Shown: positions 25,601 through 34,411, counted from the stretch's first letter. The stretch is 64,000 bases of DNA from CAVZXS01 sp963779325 (GCA_963779325.1 CAVZXS010000025.1:1-64000); one strand, 5' to 3'. Numbers and translations: made by a program. Notes: generated from the letters alone by a model not told the origin.

Positions 25601-28600
25601 TTGCCCAACATTATACCAGATATCAGGCCCAGGGTCGTTTTCTCTTGAATCAGAGCTTTGGCGGTGTGCAAATATGTGGGTGGTTCCCAAAACAATTTTT
25701 AAATAGCCGGATAGAAATTTGCCCGAATCATATTGCACCCGGGTTGGTTTGTCCTCGTTGATCTTTATTTTTTTTCCGGTCTTTTTTTCCGTTGGATACC
25801 ACCACTTGCCTTTTATGCTGGGAAAATTGCCTTCAAACTCAACAGCCACACTGCGGGGGCTTAGGCAGTTTCCATGCCAAATCATTCTTGAAAGGGGATG
25901 AAGTTGGATGATACGTCCGTCAAGCATGATACAAAAATGGGCTCCGGTTTTCAGATAGCTTGACGGATCACTATATTGTCCGCTTTTTCGCCCTTTTCTT
26001 TTAAACGCCATGTGATGGAGCACAAAAGCCCAGAGCTGTCTTGGATCACGGAAACTGTTCAGAATATGTTGTGGTTTTTCTTTTACACCCTCCAAACCGC
26101 CTTTGGTCCAGTCTTCTATTCTTGTCTTGGCTTCAGTGATTATATTGGCAGCAATGGTTCCTTGTTTTTGAATGGCATCCGCTTCCAGCAACGCTCTTTC
26201 GGTAACTGAATCAATTGTTCTGGTTTGCTGAAGATTATTTTTCAGCTGAAAATCTCCAATCGCTTTTTTTGTGGCTTCATCTACTAAGTTATTGACCTTA
26301 AGGTTTACATTGAGAAATTTATTTAATGCATCTTTTGCCCAACATATAAGCCCTTCACAAGCTTTTGAATTAACGGCAGGAGCTTTGGCTATCGCAACCT
26401 GGTTTTCTATCACTTCGGCTGTTTCTTTCTCAGCAGGAAAATAACCGTTACTAATTTCCTCAATGCTTTCGTTAAGGTATGTCGTTTGTTCATTAGAAAA
26501 AGTAAGATCTTCAGCGCCATGCTCAAATTGATCAGGGTAAGCATTTGTTTCGTCTTCAGACTGCTGGTAATCTCCTGATTGATAATTTTCTAAGCTTTCA
26601 TCTGTTGCGGGGAGAAAAAGTTCTTCCATACCGGCTTCTTGTTCTTCCCTTTCATTATACATGCTATCTTCCTGTAACGATTCTGGCCAGCCTTCAAGTT
26701 CCTGCTGAGGCTGTGTGTTATCTGCATCCGGATCAATAATATCAATTAGTGCAGGTTTAAGTTGTGTTACAAGTGTTTTTATAACCTGTGGTATCAACAG
26801 GCCTATGGCTGGACCTGCAGCCGAGAGGGCAATTCTTTTGGCTACAGAAAGATTATTGAGTTCATCAATAACTTTCACGTCTATATCTTTCACATTGGCA
26901 TTGGGCGCATACGAAATAATGTTTGTATCCGGGTCGGCCTTTATTTTGGTCTTCAATTGTGAAGCAAAATTTGTTGCTGCACCCGTATCATTAAAAATAA
27001 TAGCTGCTGTTTCGCTATCATGAGTCATTGACCTTGATGAAAGATTAGCTGAACCAATGATGGCCAATTCATCATCTATAATATAAATTTTGGAATGTAT
27101 TTTATGATGCGCTGTTAATGGTGCCGAGCGATGTAGCATTTGAATAAAAATTTTTTTCTTATTGGCAGCCGAAAGCCCGTTTACCAATTCGTCAATAAAT
27201 TTCTTTCTCATCTGCTTAGGAAACAAAATATCCTCGCCAGCTATATCGTCATCCTGTGTTAGTATAGTAACTGAACTAAAGTTAGGTTCATTAGCCAGTT
27301 TATTATTTAACCAGCTTGCAATTTCTAAAGAGATCATGTATTGATCTTCTATATGAACAGATTTTTTTGCGTTAAAAATCGCCAGTTTCACTGCTTCCCG
27401 TATTGAACGGTCCTTAATATTACTTCCGGGGTGGTTATATGTTTGTAAAATCTTTACATGTGCAACATTAGCACCAGGCAAAGCGGCCGCAGGAAGGGGT
27501 TCTTTTTCGCCCAGTAATGGCGCTGATAAAAGCTTCGGTGTGGGCAATGATGCCCGGCTTTTGTAAACTTGCCAACGCCAAATAAAACGGTGAAGCAAAA
27601 CCCATGCGGCATGCCCCCGCAGCTCACAATGAATATCATGCAACACTGTGGACCTGCCAAGGCTATCCACCCCCTTTACCCGGTTGGGGTTAATATCAAT
27701 GCCGCCACAAAATCCAATTAAACCTTCTTTCCCTTTTACCAGCAACACTTTTTCATGATGACTTCCTTCATTCTGTATGGTGTTTGCCTTGGCAACAAAA
27801 TCGTTCCACACACTGATGAAACGCAAAAACAAAGGTGCCTGCGAGAGCAGGAATCGAATTTTTGAAATGGCGCTCTTTATGCCGGGCGAACCGAACGTGG
27901 CATTGTCCTTTATAAGTACAGCATTTGTTAATGAATTTATTTTTGTTGCAGCATTACTAATCCCTTTTATATAAAGTGGGCTATCCCAAATCAGCACCCT
28001 TATCTCAACATTTCTTTTAGAAGCATCCTGGAGCAATTGGATTAAAGTTGAACTCTTATCACCGGGAATCATTTCAAAATCCACATCCAGCATCCAGCCA
28101 AGAATGTAGATATAATGGTCTGAACTTGTAGCTGTTTTTATAGCAGCTACCATCTGCTTGAATGTTTCCTTACCATGTACTAACGGTATAGCAGGGCTGG
28201 AAACTGTATTCGTAATTATGCTATGCCAGCGGGAACGGGTAATAGTAGGAGCGGGAGTAGGAACTGGTACTGCACTGATCCGGGATTTCAATAAATTCCA
28301 GGAAACAGGGCCCAATACACCATCAGCACTCTTTTTGTTTTGAAAAACAGTTCCCTGCCATTTAGCAACAGCTGATGCAAAATCAGCAGCGGCTGACGGA
28401 TGCACATCTTTTGCAATACTAATTGAAGAAAAATACTTACGAATGGATTCAATGTGATTTCCCCAAAGTTCCTTTTCGTATTTTTTGTTGAGCCGTACAG
28501 CCTTTTCAATATCTACTATTTCTCTATCTTCTTTAGTCAACTCTTCATAAGAAACGGGCTTTTGTGTCTCGTAGTTTTTTTCGACTTCCATCCGATCCGG

Positions 28601-28693
28601 ATCCAATAAAGGATTTTCAAACATCAATTCGTTTTGGGTGTAATCATACAACTCTCTTACCGGTGCTGTAAAATCAGTAAACGGGGATTCCAT
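22646..28693 (-). CDS. Giant multidomain envelope-attack protein: PGB-PLD-PLD-PGB-amidase-Hcp-PGB-amidase-PGB-SleB
   Basis: A 2015-aa protein. In order: N-terminal MESPF tag-like start; peptidoglycan-binding-like domain (about 94-140); phospholipase D half 1 (160-380, HEK at 313-315 but Lys320 where Asp is expected) and half 2 (405-590, intact HSK...D at 533-540); hydrophobic stretch (620-650); acidic linker (655-765); peptidoglycan-binding (777-845); Amidase_2 domain (885-1060; zinc ligands His893, His1010, Asp1020); Hcp-like domain (1103-1250, with ITITKEVDMSSAKLLSAL); acidic linker; second peptidoglycan-binding (1322-1382) and amidase (1430-1606; His1439, His1552, Asp1562); a fourth peptidoglycan-binding domain (1690-1742); and a SleB-like hydrolase domain (1790-1975, LARFVEGEAGG). 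No signal peptide. It looks like a polyvalent toxin against membrane and wall. Confidence 0.85.
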   Translation of the reverse strand: MESPFTDFTAPVRELYDYTQNELMFENPLLDPDRMEVEKNYETQKPVSYEELTKEDREIVDIEKAVRLNKKYEKELWGNHIESIRKYFSSISIAKDVHPSAAADFASAVAKWQGTVFQNKKSADGVLGPVSWNLLKSRISAVPVPTPAPTITRSRWHSIITNTVSSPAIPLVHGKETFKQMVAAIKTATSSDHYIYILGWMLDVDFEMIPGDKSSTLIQLLQDASKRNVEIRVLIWDSPLYIKGISNAATKINSLTNAVLIKDNATFGSPGIKSAISKIRFLLSQAPLFLRFISVWNDFVAKANTIQNEGSHHEKVLLVKGKEGLIGFCGGIDINPNRVKGVDSLGRSTVLHDIHCELRGHAAWVLLHRFIWRWQVYKSRASLPTPKLLSAPLLGEKEPLPAAALPGANVAHVKILQTYNHPGSNIKDRSIREAVKLAIFNAKKSVHIEDQYMISLEIASWLNNKLANEPNFSSVTILTQDDDIAGEDILFPKQMRKKFIDELVNGLSAANKKKIFIQMLHRSAPLTAHHKIHSKIYIIDDELAIIGSANLSSRSMTHDSETAAIIFNDTGAATNFASQLKTKIKADPDTNIISYAPNANVKDIDVKVIDELNNLSVAKRIALSAAGPAIGLLIPQVIKTLVTQLKPALIDIIDPDADNTQPQQELEGWPESLQEDSMYNEREEQEAGMEELFLPATDESLENYQSGDYQQSEDETNAYPDQFEHGAEDLTFSNEQTTYLNESIEEISNGYFPAEKETAEVIENQVAIAKAPAVNSKACEGLICWAKDALNKFLNVNLKVNNLVDEATKKAIGDFQLKNNLQQTRTIDSVTERALLEADAIQKQGTIAANIITEAKTRIEDWTKGGLEGVKEKPQHILNSFRDPRQLWAFVLHHMAFKRKGRKSGQYSDPSSYLKTGAHFCIMLDGRIIQLHPLSRMIWHGNCLSPRSVAVEFEGNFPSIKGKWWYPTEKKTGKKIKINEDKPTRVQYDSGKFLSGYLKIVLGTTHIFAHRQSSDSRENDPGPDIWYNVGQWSIDNLGMTDGGPTFKCGSGNPILPEWRSWGNKTTAVNESENYEITDETEMEDYDNYEEETKRSYTRYSQNLANIFLTITAEKQGQIKGTILQKGKEGMIAVYAFHHEIISPRDTASGLATGKRVHKPITITKEVDMSSAKLLSALVSNERLKKVGINFWKPGSMGKPGGGAFEINYYRITLTNAFISNISQDRPATAGMNAPVWERVELVYEKIEWEYLEGSQLTAGDDWRRMSELEFHEAIEEAASEENEMMDEWEWEDQNNEEINELNDYEMIENDVPQVRSSRNVRGCETRICWAKTVLNRELDLSLAINDTMNVETRQAIENFQLNNSLPQTRRIDAATERALLEADALRRNNVTIGQLSARNVISEAKIKIEDWTRQAVNTRPQLIRDYYRDPRKINDFVLHQMAFKRQGRINRQSFSDPASYLKTPAHFCIMLDGRIIQLHPMSRVIYHAQGISPKSVAVEFAGNFPNTRGVWGVSRNSTLQNRDYPTQAQFDSGRFLTGYLKIVLGTTRILAHRQSHASRENDPGPDIWYNVGQWAVDNLGLTDGGPTFKKGSGNPILPEWRTWGNRTGSPINNEYDAMTQEVDREEDESMELEADTEELANDELKYNEFEGEDVSEQNDLFYEMDDLVNDLSNSIRQNSYYANKLGWIQYYDQINNLLLPFSGLQNVSLGEEAFSEAVASWQRQQGITADGIIGPDTWNRIRPLIILPNPSRSTTINPPTITAPSPPSGLFGILIIDTSVPPLSASNPIYRFTPDDALWLARFVEGEAGGHDNPDSHAVMWAMFNRFGILRHRVTAWTSFAVFLRAYSTTLQPLLKSSGAAQRAWDNYRRDPVRNDIVSSEDTYPGTSIRRVQYVRHIRLQQKVWNDFPQYVRTMVTNILNGLIPNPGIGIATDFASTNIFLLTYRRRLGLSTIISTEDWRQYTLEYARNKNKIWIGEKPNLDQRKNAFFIDRRFIAVPPNAVKVEMPIQPETGT

Positions 28694-28750
28694 AACAAAT
28701 AATTTTGAAGATTAATTTTAGTGCCAATAAAAATCTTAAAAGAATAAGAG

Positions 28751-28810
28751 AAAAAATGGCATACTACAAGAGGCGTTTATTTATTAAACGATTTGCTGTA
28801 TACCATTTTT
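28751..28810 (-). terminator. Intrinsic terminator after the 449-aa gene
   Basis: Arms at 28751-28763 and 28799-28810 (AAAAATGG/CCATTTTT with one mismatch further in) enclose an inner hairpin CGTTTA/TAAACG (28774-28790). On the minus strand the distal arm ends in a T-rich tract. It lies just after the stop of the 449-aa gene, so the 2015-aa gene probably has its own promoter. Confidence 0.6.
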
Positions 28811-28820
28811 GATTCAACTA

Positions 28821-30170
28821 TTAATTCATTGCAGGCCGCACATTCACTCCATTGGGCTGTTGTATCTTAACGGTGCCGGTTACATTCCCTTCAGGATTTT
28901 TAATTTTATGACCCGTTGCTTTTTCCCAGTTGTTGATAATTAAAAGAAGTTCAGTTAATGCCTGTCGGTCCTGTACGGGTGAAGTTGAACCCGGAATCTG
29001 ACTTTCAATTATACTTCTTAGTTGTGCTTCGTTAGCAGGATTGTAATCCCCTAATTCAATTCTTCTTAAAAGCGTATTCATCGGGGGTGCAATATCTAAT
29101 AACCCTTCTGATTTACCATGTGCATTTACGCCAACTTTTTTGCCGACATTAATTAATCGTTCTCCGGGGGTGTTACCATTACAACGCAAAAACTGGATTA
29201 AGGGCGAATCATAAGAAACTACTTCATAAAGCCATGACATCATAACAACAGAGGAGTATTCTTCTTTGGAAAGATTAAAATAACGATAATTGTTAAAATT
29301 GCTTTCTGTTGTTCTTCTGGACATCAGCATTTCCTGAATTTTTTGTGCCGTATCCATAATGCTGAATAAATCTGTTGTATTAGGACCAACCTGGTTTCTC
29401 GCATTGGTATAGGCCTGCCATATTTCAGCGATAAATTTTTCAAATAAAACAATGAAAGGCTGATTGTTGAATTCTGCTTTGTAAAAATTTACCATGGTAT
29501 TTGACGCAAGATCGCCAAAAGCAAGATCCATTCCCAATAACCGGAAGTACGAAGTCCGCCTGGTAGCATCCGGTGAAGTTCTGACCTGGCTGGTAATATT
29601 TCTGTAACTGCCATTAGGTAAGTCCTTAAAAAATAAATTTTCTGTATTAATGATCCATTGAAATGCCTGCCGGTTGGAAGGAGTAGTTGCTTTATTTAGT
29701 TTTTCATCATGCAGATACATAAATAATAACCGTTCGAAGATTTGAGCAATGCGACTGTTTTCCACCAAATATGCATAGATCATATGATATGGCGGTATAA
29801 GATTATTTTGAGGAGTATTATCAGTAAATGTTGTAACTGTTGCCGATATGGTTGATGGAGGGGGGCCGGGATTAACTGTTTGCCCGATATAATTTCTCCC
29901 TGTTACCATGTCTGCCCAATGTTTCTGAATGGCATTTTCGATAAAACGTGAATCATCTAATGCACAGAACTCTTCTATGAAATTAATATTGTAAGAGAAA
30001 AAATTTCCCCTGTTTACAGGTAATGGAAATATTGTTGGTCTTGCCGGTGGCGGTATCGGTATTGGCGGACCATTTAATTCTGGCGGGAGGTTAAAAAAAT
30101 CAGCAGGAGGTATATTAAACCCGCCAACAGTATTAAGTGCTGTAAACACTAAATTATTAATGAGATCCAT
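28821..30170 (-). CDS. 449-aa protein of unknown function in the effector locus
   Basis: No recognised domain. The N-terminus (about 1-60) is hydrophobic then very proline-rich (ELNGPPIPIPPPARPTIFPL). The rest is largely helical and polar with no transmembrane segment and no catalytic signature that I recognise. The C-terminus ends in PNGVNVRPAMN. It lies 36 nt downstream of the small coiled-coil gene and is followed by a terminator. A structural or adaptor role in the locus is possible but not shown. Confidence 0.6.
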   Translation of the reverse strand: MDLINNLVFTALNTVGGFNIPPADFFNLPPELNGPPIPIPPPARPTIFPLPVNRGNFFSYNINFIEEFCALDDSRFIENAIQKHWADMVTGRNYIGQTVNPGPPPSTISATVTTFTDNTPQNNLIPPYHMIYAYLVENSRIAQIFERLLFMYLHDEKLNKATTPSNRQAFQWIINTENLFFKDLPNGSYRNITSQVRTSPDATRRTSYFRLLGMDLAFGDLASNTMVNFYKAEFNNQPFIVLFEKFIAEIWQAYTNARNQVGPNTTDLFSIMDTAQKIQEMLMSRRTTESNFNNYRYFNLSKEEYSSVVMMSWLYEVVSYDSPLIQFLRCNGNTPGERLINVGKKVGVNAHGKSEGLLDIAPPMNTLLRRIELGDYNPANEAQLRSIIESQIPGSTSPVQDRQALTELLLIINNWEKATGHKIKNPEGNVTGTVKIQQPNGVNVRPAMN

Positions 30171-30206
30171 AATTAATAGTTTGATATTATTTGAAATAAA
30201 ATTTAC

Positions 30207-30572
30207 TTATGATGTTGATGTCAGCCCGCTTGATGGTATCGCTATGATTTGCAGCGCTCTTGCATCTTTTCTTCGTACAGAACTTGTTGAAATGACCGTT
30301 TGATTATCGTTTGTAACTTCTGATGAGCCGCCGGATTGGCAACCCTGCTTTTGTTGTTCTGCTTTTAGCCTCAACAACTCTTTGTTTATCTCTTCAAAAA
30401 TGCCCCGGATAGCTTGTATTTCATCTAAATCGCTATTCGTGTCATTAAGAAGAATTTCCAGTTTGTACTTCCAATTATTTAACTGAGTGTTTTTAGCATT
30501 AATTTGGTTTTCAATTTGCTGGCAAATAGAAATAGACCCTATTGCAGCAGGAAGAGTTTTTGATGTTGCCAT
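30207..30572 (-). CDS. Small coiled-coil protein of unknown function
   Basis: A 121-aa protein. Residues about 17-76 form a strong predicted coiled coil (heptads of Ile/Leu with many Glu, Lys and Gln; EEINKELLRLKAEQQKQ). The C-terminal third is a low-complexity Ser/Thr/Gly-rich tail. No signal peptide. It lies 24 nt downstream of the zincin gene on the same strand and is probably co-transcribed. Coiled-coil size and position would suit an adaptor or chaperone, as an inference. Confidence 0.55.
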   Translation of the reverse strand: MATSKTLPAAIGSISICQQIENQINAKNTQLNNWKYKLEILLNDTNSDLDEIQAIRGIFEEINKELLRLKAEQQKQGCQSGGSSEVTNDNQTVISTSSVRRKDARALQIIAIPSSGLTSTS

Positions 30573-30596
30573 TTTAATATGATTTATTTAAAAGTT

Positions 30597-31853
30597 TTAA
30601 TTTAATTCGACTGCAAATCCCAACTTTGTCATCCATTCTTCCTGTTGTTTGTATAATGCGGGTAAATCACCTTTTCCTGTTCCGATCTTATATCCGTTTA
30701 ATGCGAGCAGTCGTAAACATTCTTTCCAAATCCAGGCATGCGAAGTGAATAATGCGGGGCCTGCCATGTATTCTAATTTCTCCAGTTCTCTCGGGCTTGC
30801 CCGGTCGGGTGGTATAATTTGTGCCAGTGATTTGTTACTAAATGCCCGGTACGTTTTTTTTAAGAGTAATCCCACAACATCCGGCAATGCATCTGCACAC
30901 ATTTTAATTAAACCAACTGAAGAAAAGCTTACGATGTTAATATCATAATCATTTTTAAATGCTTCTTCCAGGTTATCCCATGGCCCCGGTCCATAAAATT
31001 GACGGCACATTTCTGTATTCATCAATACGCGGATATAGGAGATGGGGTGCGGGTCATGCTGATGGTAAGCAAATACAGCTTGCGGCAAACCGCTTACTAC
31101 ATCATTCAGTGCCGCAACTGCGGCAAATCCTGTATGAACAAAAGCAAAAGCATCCGCGGCCATTTCACTAGACCATCCGGCAAACGCTGCCCCAACAATT
31201 TTTGGATGATTAGTCAGTTCATTATTTAAAGCAAAAGAAAGTTCATCATTCCAGTTAAGTATATGTGCAACCTGGTGGCCGGTTTCATGAATAATGGCAG
31301 TAGGCCTGTACAAATTATGTTGTGTAACTTTTATTGCAGCTACGGGACTTATTTTACCATCCCACAATCTTAAGCCTGCCTTAAGTATAGATGCCCCTAC
31401 GCCTTTGTCAATATAAGTCAATACTTGCGGCGTTTCCTTACCGAGCGGTCGCAATAATTCCTGCATGCTTTTTACACATAATATATCACATGCTCTGAGT
31501 AATGCTGCCAGCCCCGGGGTAGTACGGGAATTTACAGCTACAGTATAAAACTGAATAGTTTCCTCTGCTTTAAGATACTTACTACGCAATTCTAATAACC
31601 CTCTTTTAATACTTCTGAGGTTTTCCTCCCCGGAAGAATTCTCAAGTTGTTTTTTTAAACTGTCAGCAAGAGAGACGACTTCATCAATACTTTTCTTCAA
31701 AGTATCTTTAAGTAATACACCCATCTTGTGTTCGATGCCGTGCCAGGCATTTCCTGAAGCTAAGTTATCCAATACAGATAACCTGGATGCTGCCTGTGAC
31801 CAATGGTTTACCTGGCGGGCTAACGAATTGTATATGGACGTTGTTACTTGCAT
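30597..31853 (-). CDS. Gluzincin-like metallopeptidase domain protein in the effector locus
   Basis: A 418-aa protein with a clear zinc-peptidase site: IIHETGHQVAH (His189, Glu190, His193) followed by SSEMAADAFAF (Glu230, Asp234), the ExxxD arrangement of gluzincins. The N-terminal 100 residues are helical. No signal peptide, which is odd for a secreted protease but consistent with delivery by a machine rather than by Sec. It starts 14 nt after the stop of the 847-aa gene. It may be a toxin or a maturation protease that processes the large neighbours; the sequence does not choose between these. Confidence 0.72.
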   Translation of the reverse strand: MQVTTSIYNSLARQVNHWSQAASRLSVLDNLASGNAWHGIEHKMGVLLKDTLKKSIDEVVSLADSLKKQLENSSGEENLRSIKRGLLELRSKYLKAEETIQFYTVAVNSRTTPGLAALLRACDILCVKSMQELLRPLGKETPQVLTYIDKGVGASILKAGLRLWDGKISPVAAIKVTQHNLYRPTAIIHETGHQVAHILNWNDELSFALNNELTNHPKIVGAAFAGWSSEMAADAFAFVHTGFAAVAALNDVVSGLPQAVFAYHQHDPHPISYIRVLMNTEMCRQFYGPGPWDNLEEAFKNDYDINIVSFSSVGLIKMCADALPDVVGLLLKKTYRAFSNKSLAQIIPPDRASPRELEKLEYMAGPALFTSHAWIWKECLRLLALNGYKIGTGKGDLPALYKQQEEWMTKLGFAVELN

Positions 31854-31867
31854 TATGCCGGTTGTTC

Positions 31868-34411
31868 CTATTCAAATTTTTTATCAGCTTCTATTTTAAT
31901 ATCAGGTACAGGGAAACTCGGTAATGCAATATCTGTAAGATTACCTATTGATAAATTACCGCGGATTGCATTGATAACAGTTCTGATAGTTGTCATACCG
32001 GCTATATTACTCCAGGTAAGTTTTATGGTAACTCCATCCTGCGGCTGTGCCTGTGCTTCTTTAAATTCAGCTGCTCTTGCTTTAAAGAAATTTACTACTG
32101 CTTCATACGCCAGTGAAGAAATTTTATCAGTCAATTTCGCAACCAGTTTTGAAATAATTTCTTTACCGGCTATTTTCCCCAATGCTTCTAATGGGGCAAA
32201 TTGTTCCTGCTGATCATTTATACTTTCCAGGTATAATTCGGGTAATGCTTCATGCACAATTTTTACTTTGCTTGAAATATTCTTAATCAGCATATCATTT
32301 AAGACATTCTTAACTGATTGTCTTATACTTAAAGCCGCACCCAGAAAATCATTTTTATTTAGTTTTTCTACTACAGTTTTGGCATCTTCTTCACTGAAAT
32401 AATAGTTCAGCTTTATTTCTGATTTAATAAAATTAATAACCGCCTGTATATCGGCTGATCTGCTTTCAATCGTCGTTCCCGGCTGCCCATTTTCGCTGTG
32501 TTTATGTTTCGAACGGTTTACCGGCGGAATGCGTAATCTTGCACCATCTATTTCAAGATAATAGAAACGTTGGCCCGCTTTGGTTCTGAAACGAGTAGCT
32601 AAAGTTCTTGGCAGTGTATCTTTTCCAAGCGAAGGCTCTTTTAAAAGTAAAGACGCTGCTTGCTTAGTTAAAGGAAGTAATTGAACCCAGGCTTTTGGTT
32701 GTCTTGCATTTAGTCCCGGGAGTTTTTCAAATTTACTTATCAAACTAAGTCTGCCACCCCTGTTAGTTTCGTATAAATGTACTTTTGCTTTTATAGGTTT
32801 TGATGTATCAAGCCCGTATTTGTCTCTTAAAAAATTGCCTAATGGCAAACCCCTGAAAGTGGTAACAGCAGATGCTGTTTGCGGATCAATGGTAATATCA
32901 TAAATATGGGTAAATTTTTTATAAAATTTAACCGGCATATTTCTTGGCATTCCAACCCATACCGCTTTTTGTTTAGTAGGCCTTAACTCTTCTTTTATAT
33001 ATTGCGACGGGAAATTATCGGCTGCTGCTTGTTCAAAAGCTTCGAGCAAATTCATAGCCAAATCTTCAGTATCATTCAGCGATGCTTCATTAAGGCTATT
33101 CATATTCTGAACTGTTTCTTCTATTGTATTAGCAATAGCTTCATAAGCTAAATCTGTTTTACCGGTTTCATGTACTTCGAATCCGATTGCACTCATACCC
33201 ACATCAATAATACTTGCTGCCAGCGGTTTCGCAACATTAGCGGGTACATATTTGCCTACGAGTTTTGCTAATAAGCCCGCCAGAAAATTTATTACTTTTC
33301 GCCTGCCGATTATTGTGATGGCAATTTTTATAATGGGTTGTAGTGCAAGGATGGCAGCCGGCAAAAACCTTTCAATAGCAGGAGCAGGGCTTTCTCCTTC
33401 CTGAAGATTTTTCAATTCATCAATAAATTGCTGTCGGGCAACATGGAGCGATTGCGTATTACTATAATCGGCTTCATAATTATTTGTCCTTTCTATATTT
33501 TCATAAGAAGATTCATAATTCATGATTGTATTCTCTGCTTCGGACTCATCGGGAGAAAAAACAAGCTGCGTAATGTGATTGTCTAATTCAGTCTGAATCG
33601 AATCCAATCCATCCTCGGATTGTGTCGCATCATTTATATTTTCATAATCAGTTTCAAGGTTTAAATATTTTTTTGCGAAAGTCCTGGCATGCGGACGTAA
33701 GTTTTTTGGAAGCTTACCAATAGCAAATTTTAACACCTTGCCAAGCAATGGTTTTATAAGACCTTTAATTTTTTTAAGTATAATGCCAATTGGTAAAAAT
33801 TTACCTACTGCGGCAATTCCTTTTTTGGCCAAATCAACTCCTTTCTTTACCACTGACTTTACCTTATTGAATATCTTTCCGAAAAACTGTTCCTGTGCAG
33901 GAGTATATTGGGAGTGATTGAAATCCAGGGTTTCAAAGAAAGCCTCGATCGATGCTTCGGAATGATCAGCCAGGTTATTTCCGGAGAAGTGATCGGAAAC
34001 TCTGTCAATCATACTTTCAGCTTCGTTAATCATTGGATTAAAATACTCGTTAGCCTGTTGTGTAGCAAAAGGTATATAATTGCTGCCCATAGCAATTTCA
34101 TTGGAGACTTTATTGCGCCAGGTATCTTCTACTTCGTTTGCCAGTTCATATATTGTTTCTTCAAATTCAGCATCATTTAATTCCGACAAAAGGTTGACAT
34201 ACTCTTCCCCCGCTTGTGTCAACGAATTATTAGATGAAGTAGCTTCATAAGTTCTTGAGAAAGGACTTTCAGCTTCCTGTAAATAATTTAAAAAGAAACC
34301 TTCGGCCGATATGTTTTGGTCTGTATGTTCTTTCATTACAGGGATATCTGCAAAAGGTGTTTCATATTGATTCAGTTCGGCAGTCATGCCGTTCACACTA
34401 TTTTTTTCCAT
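31868..34411 (-). CDS. 847-aa protein with cationic amphipathic and hydrophobic segments, unknown function
   Basis: I place the start at the ATG at 34411 (MEKNSVNG), not 34474, because the upstream extension overlaps a candidate promoter. The N-terminus has YETPFADI (16-23) and AESPFSRTY (47-55), resembling the MESPF start of the 2015-aa protein. Residues about 176-250 are a lysine-rich amphipathic and hydrophobic segment (for example LKKIKGLIKPLLGKVLKFA), and a second hydrophobic stretch lies at about 330-400 (AAILALQPIIKIAITII). A globular unknown domain follows. No signal peptide. The features suggest a membrane-active protein such as a pore former, but no family is recognised. It leads the operon with the zincin and coiled-coil genes. 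Confidence 0.65.
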   Translation of the reverse strand: MEKNSVNGMTAELNQYETPFADIPVMKEHTDQNISAEGFFLNYLQEAESPFSRTYEATSSNNSLTQAGEEYVNLLSELNDAEFEETIYELANEVEDTWRNKVSNEIAMGSNYIPFATQQANEYFNPMINEAESMIDRVSDHFSGNNLADHSEASIEAFFETLDFNHSQYTPAQEQFFGKIFNKVKSVVKKGVDLAKKGIAAVGKFLPIGIILKKIKGLIKPLLGKVLKFAIGKLPKNLRPHARTFAKKYLNLETDYENINDATQSEDGLDSIQTELDNHITQLVFSPDESEAENTIMNYESSYENIERTNNYEADYSNTQSLHVARQQFIDELKNLQEGESPAPAIERFLPAAILALQPIIKIAITIIGRRKVINFLAGLLAKLVGKYVPANVAKPLAASIIDVGMSAIGFEVHETGKTDLAYEAIANTIEETVQNMNSLNEASLNDTEDLAMNLLEAFEQAAADNFPSQYIKEELRPTKQKAVWVGMPRNMPVKFYKKFTHIYDITIDPQTASAVTTFRGLPLGNFLRDKYGLDTSKPIKAKVHLYETNRGGRLSLISKFEKLPGLNARQPKAWVQLLPLTKQAASLLLKEPSLGKDTLPRTLATRFRTKAGQRFYYLEIDGARLRIPPVNRSKHKHSENGQPGTTIESRSADIQAVINFIKSEIKLNYYFSEEDAKTVVEKLNKNDFLGAALSIRQSVKNVLNDMLIKNISSKVKIVHEALPELYLESINDQQEQFAPLEALGKIAGKEIISKLVAKLTDKISSLAYEAVVNFFKARAAEFKEAQAQPQDGVTIKLTWSNIAGMTTIRTVINAIRGNLSIGNLTDIALPSFPVPDIKIEADKKFE

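Noticed and set aside
28288..28509. Minus-strand 73-aa frame inside the N-terminal part of the 2015-aa gene, and similar frames on both strands across it
   Set aside because: All are overlaps in other frames of a gene with continuous domain matches.
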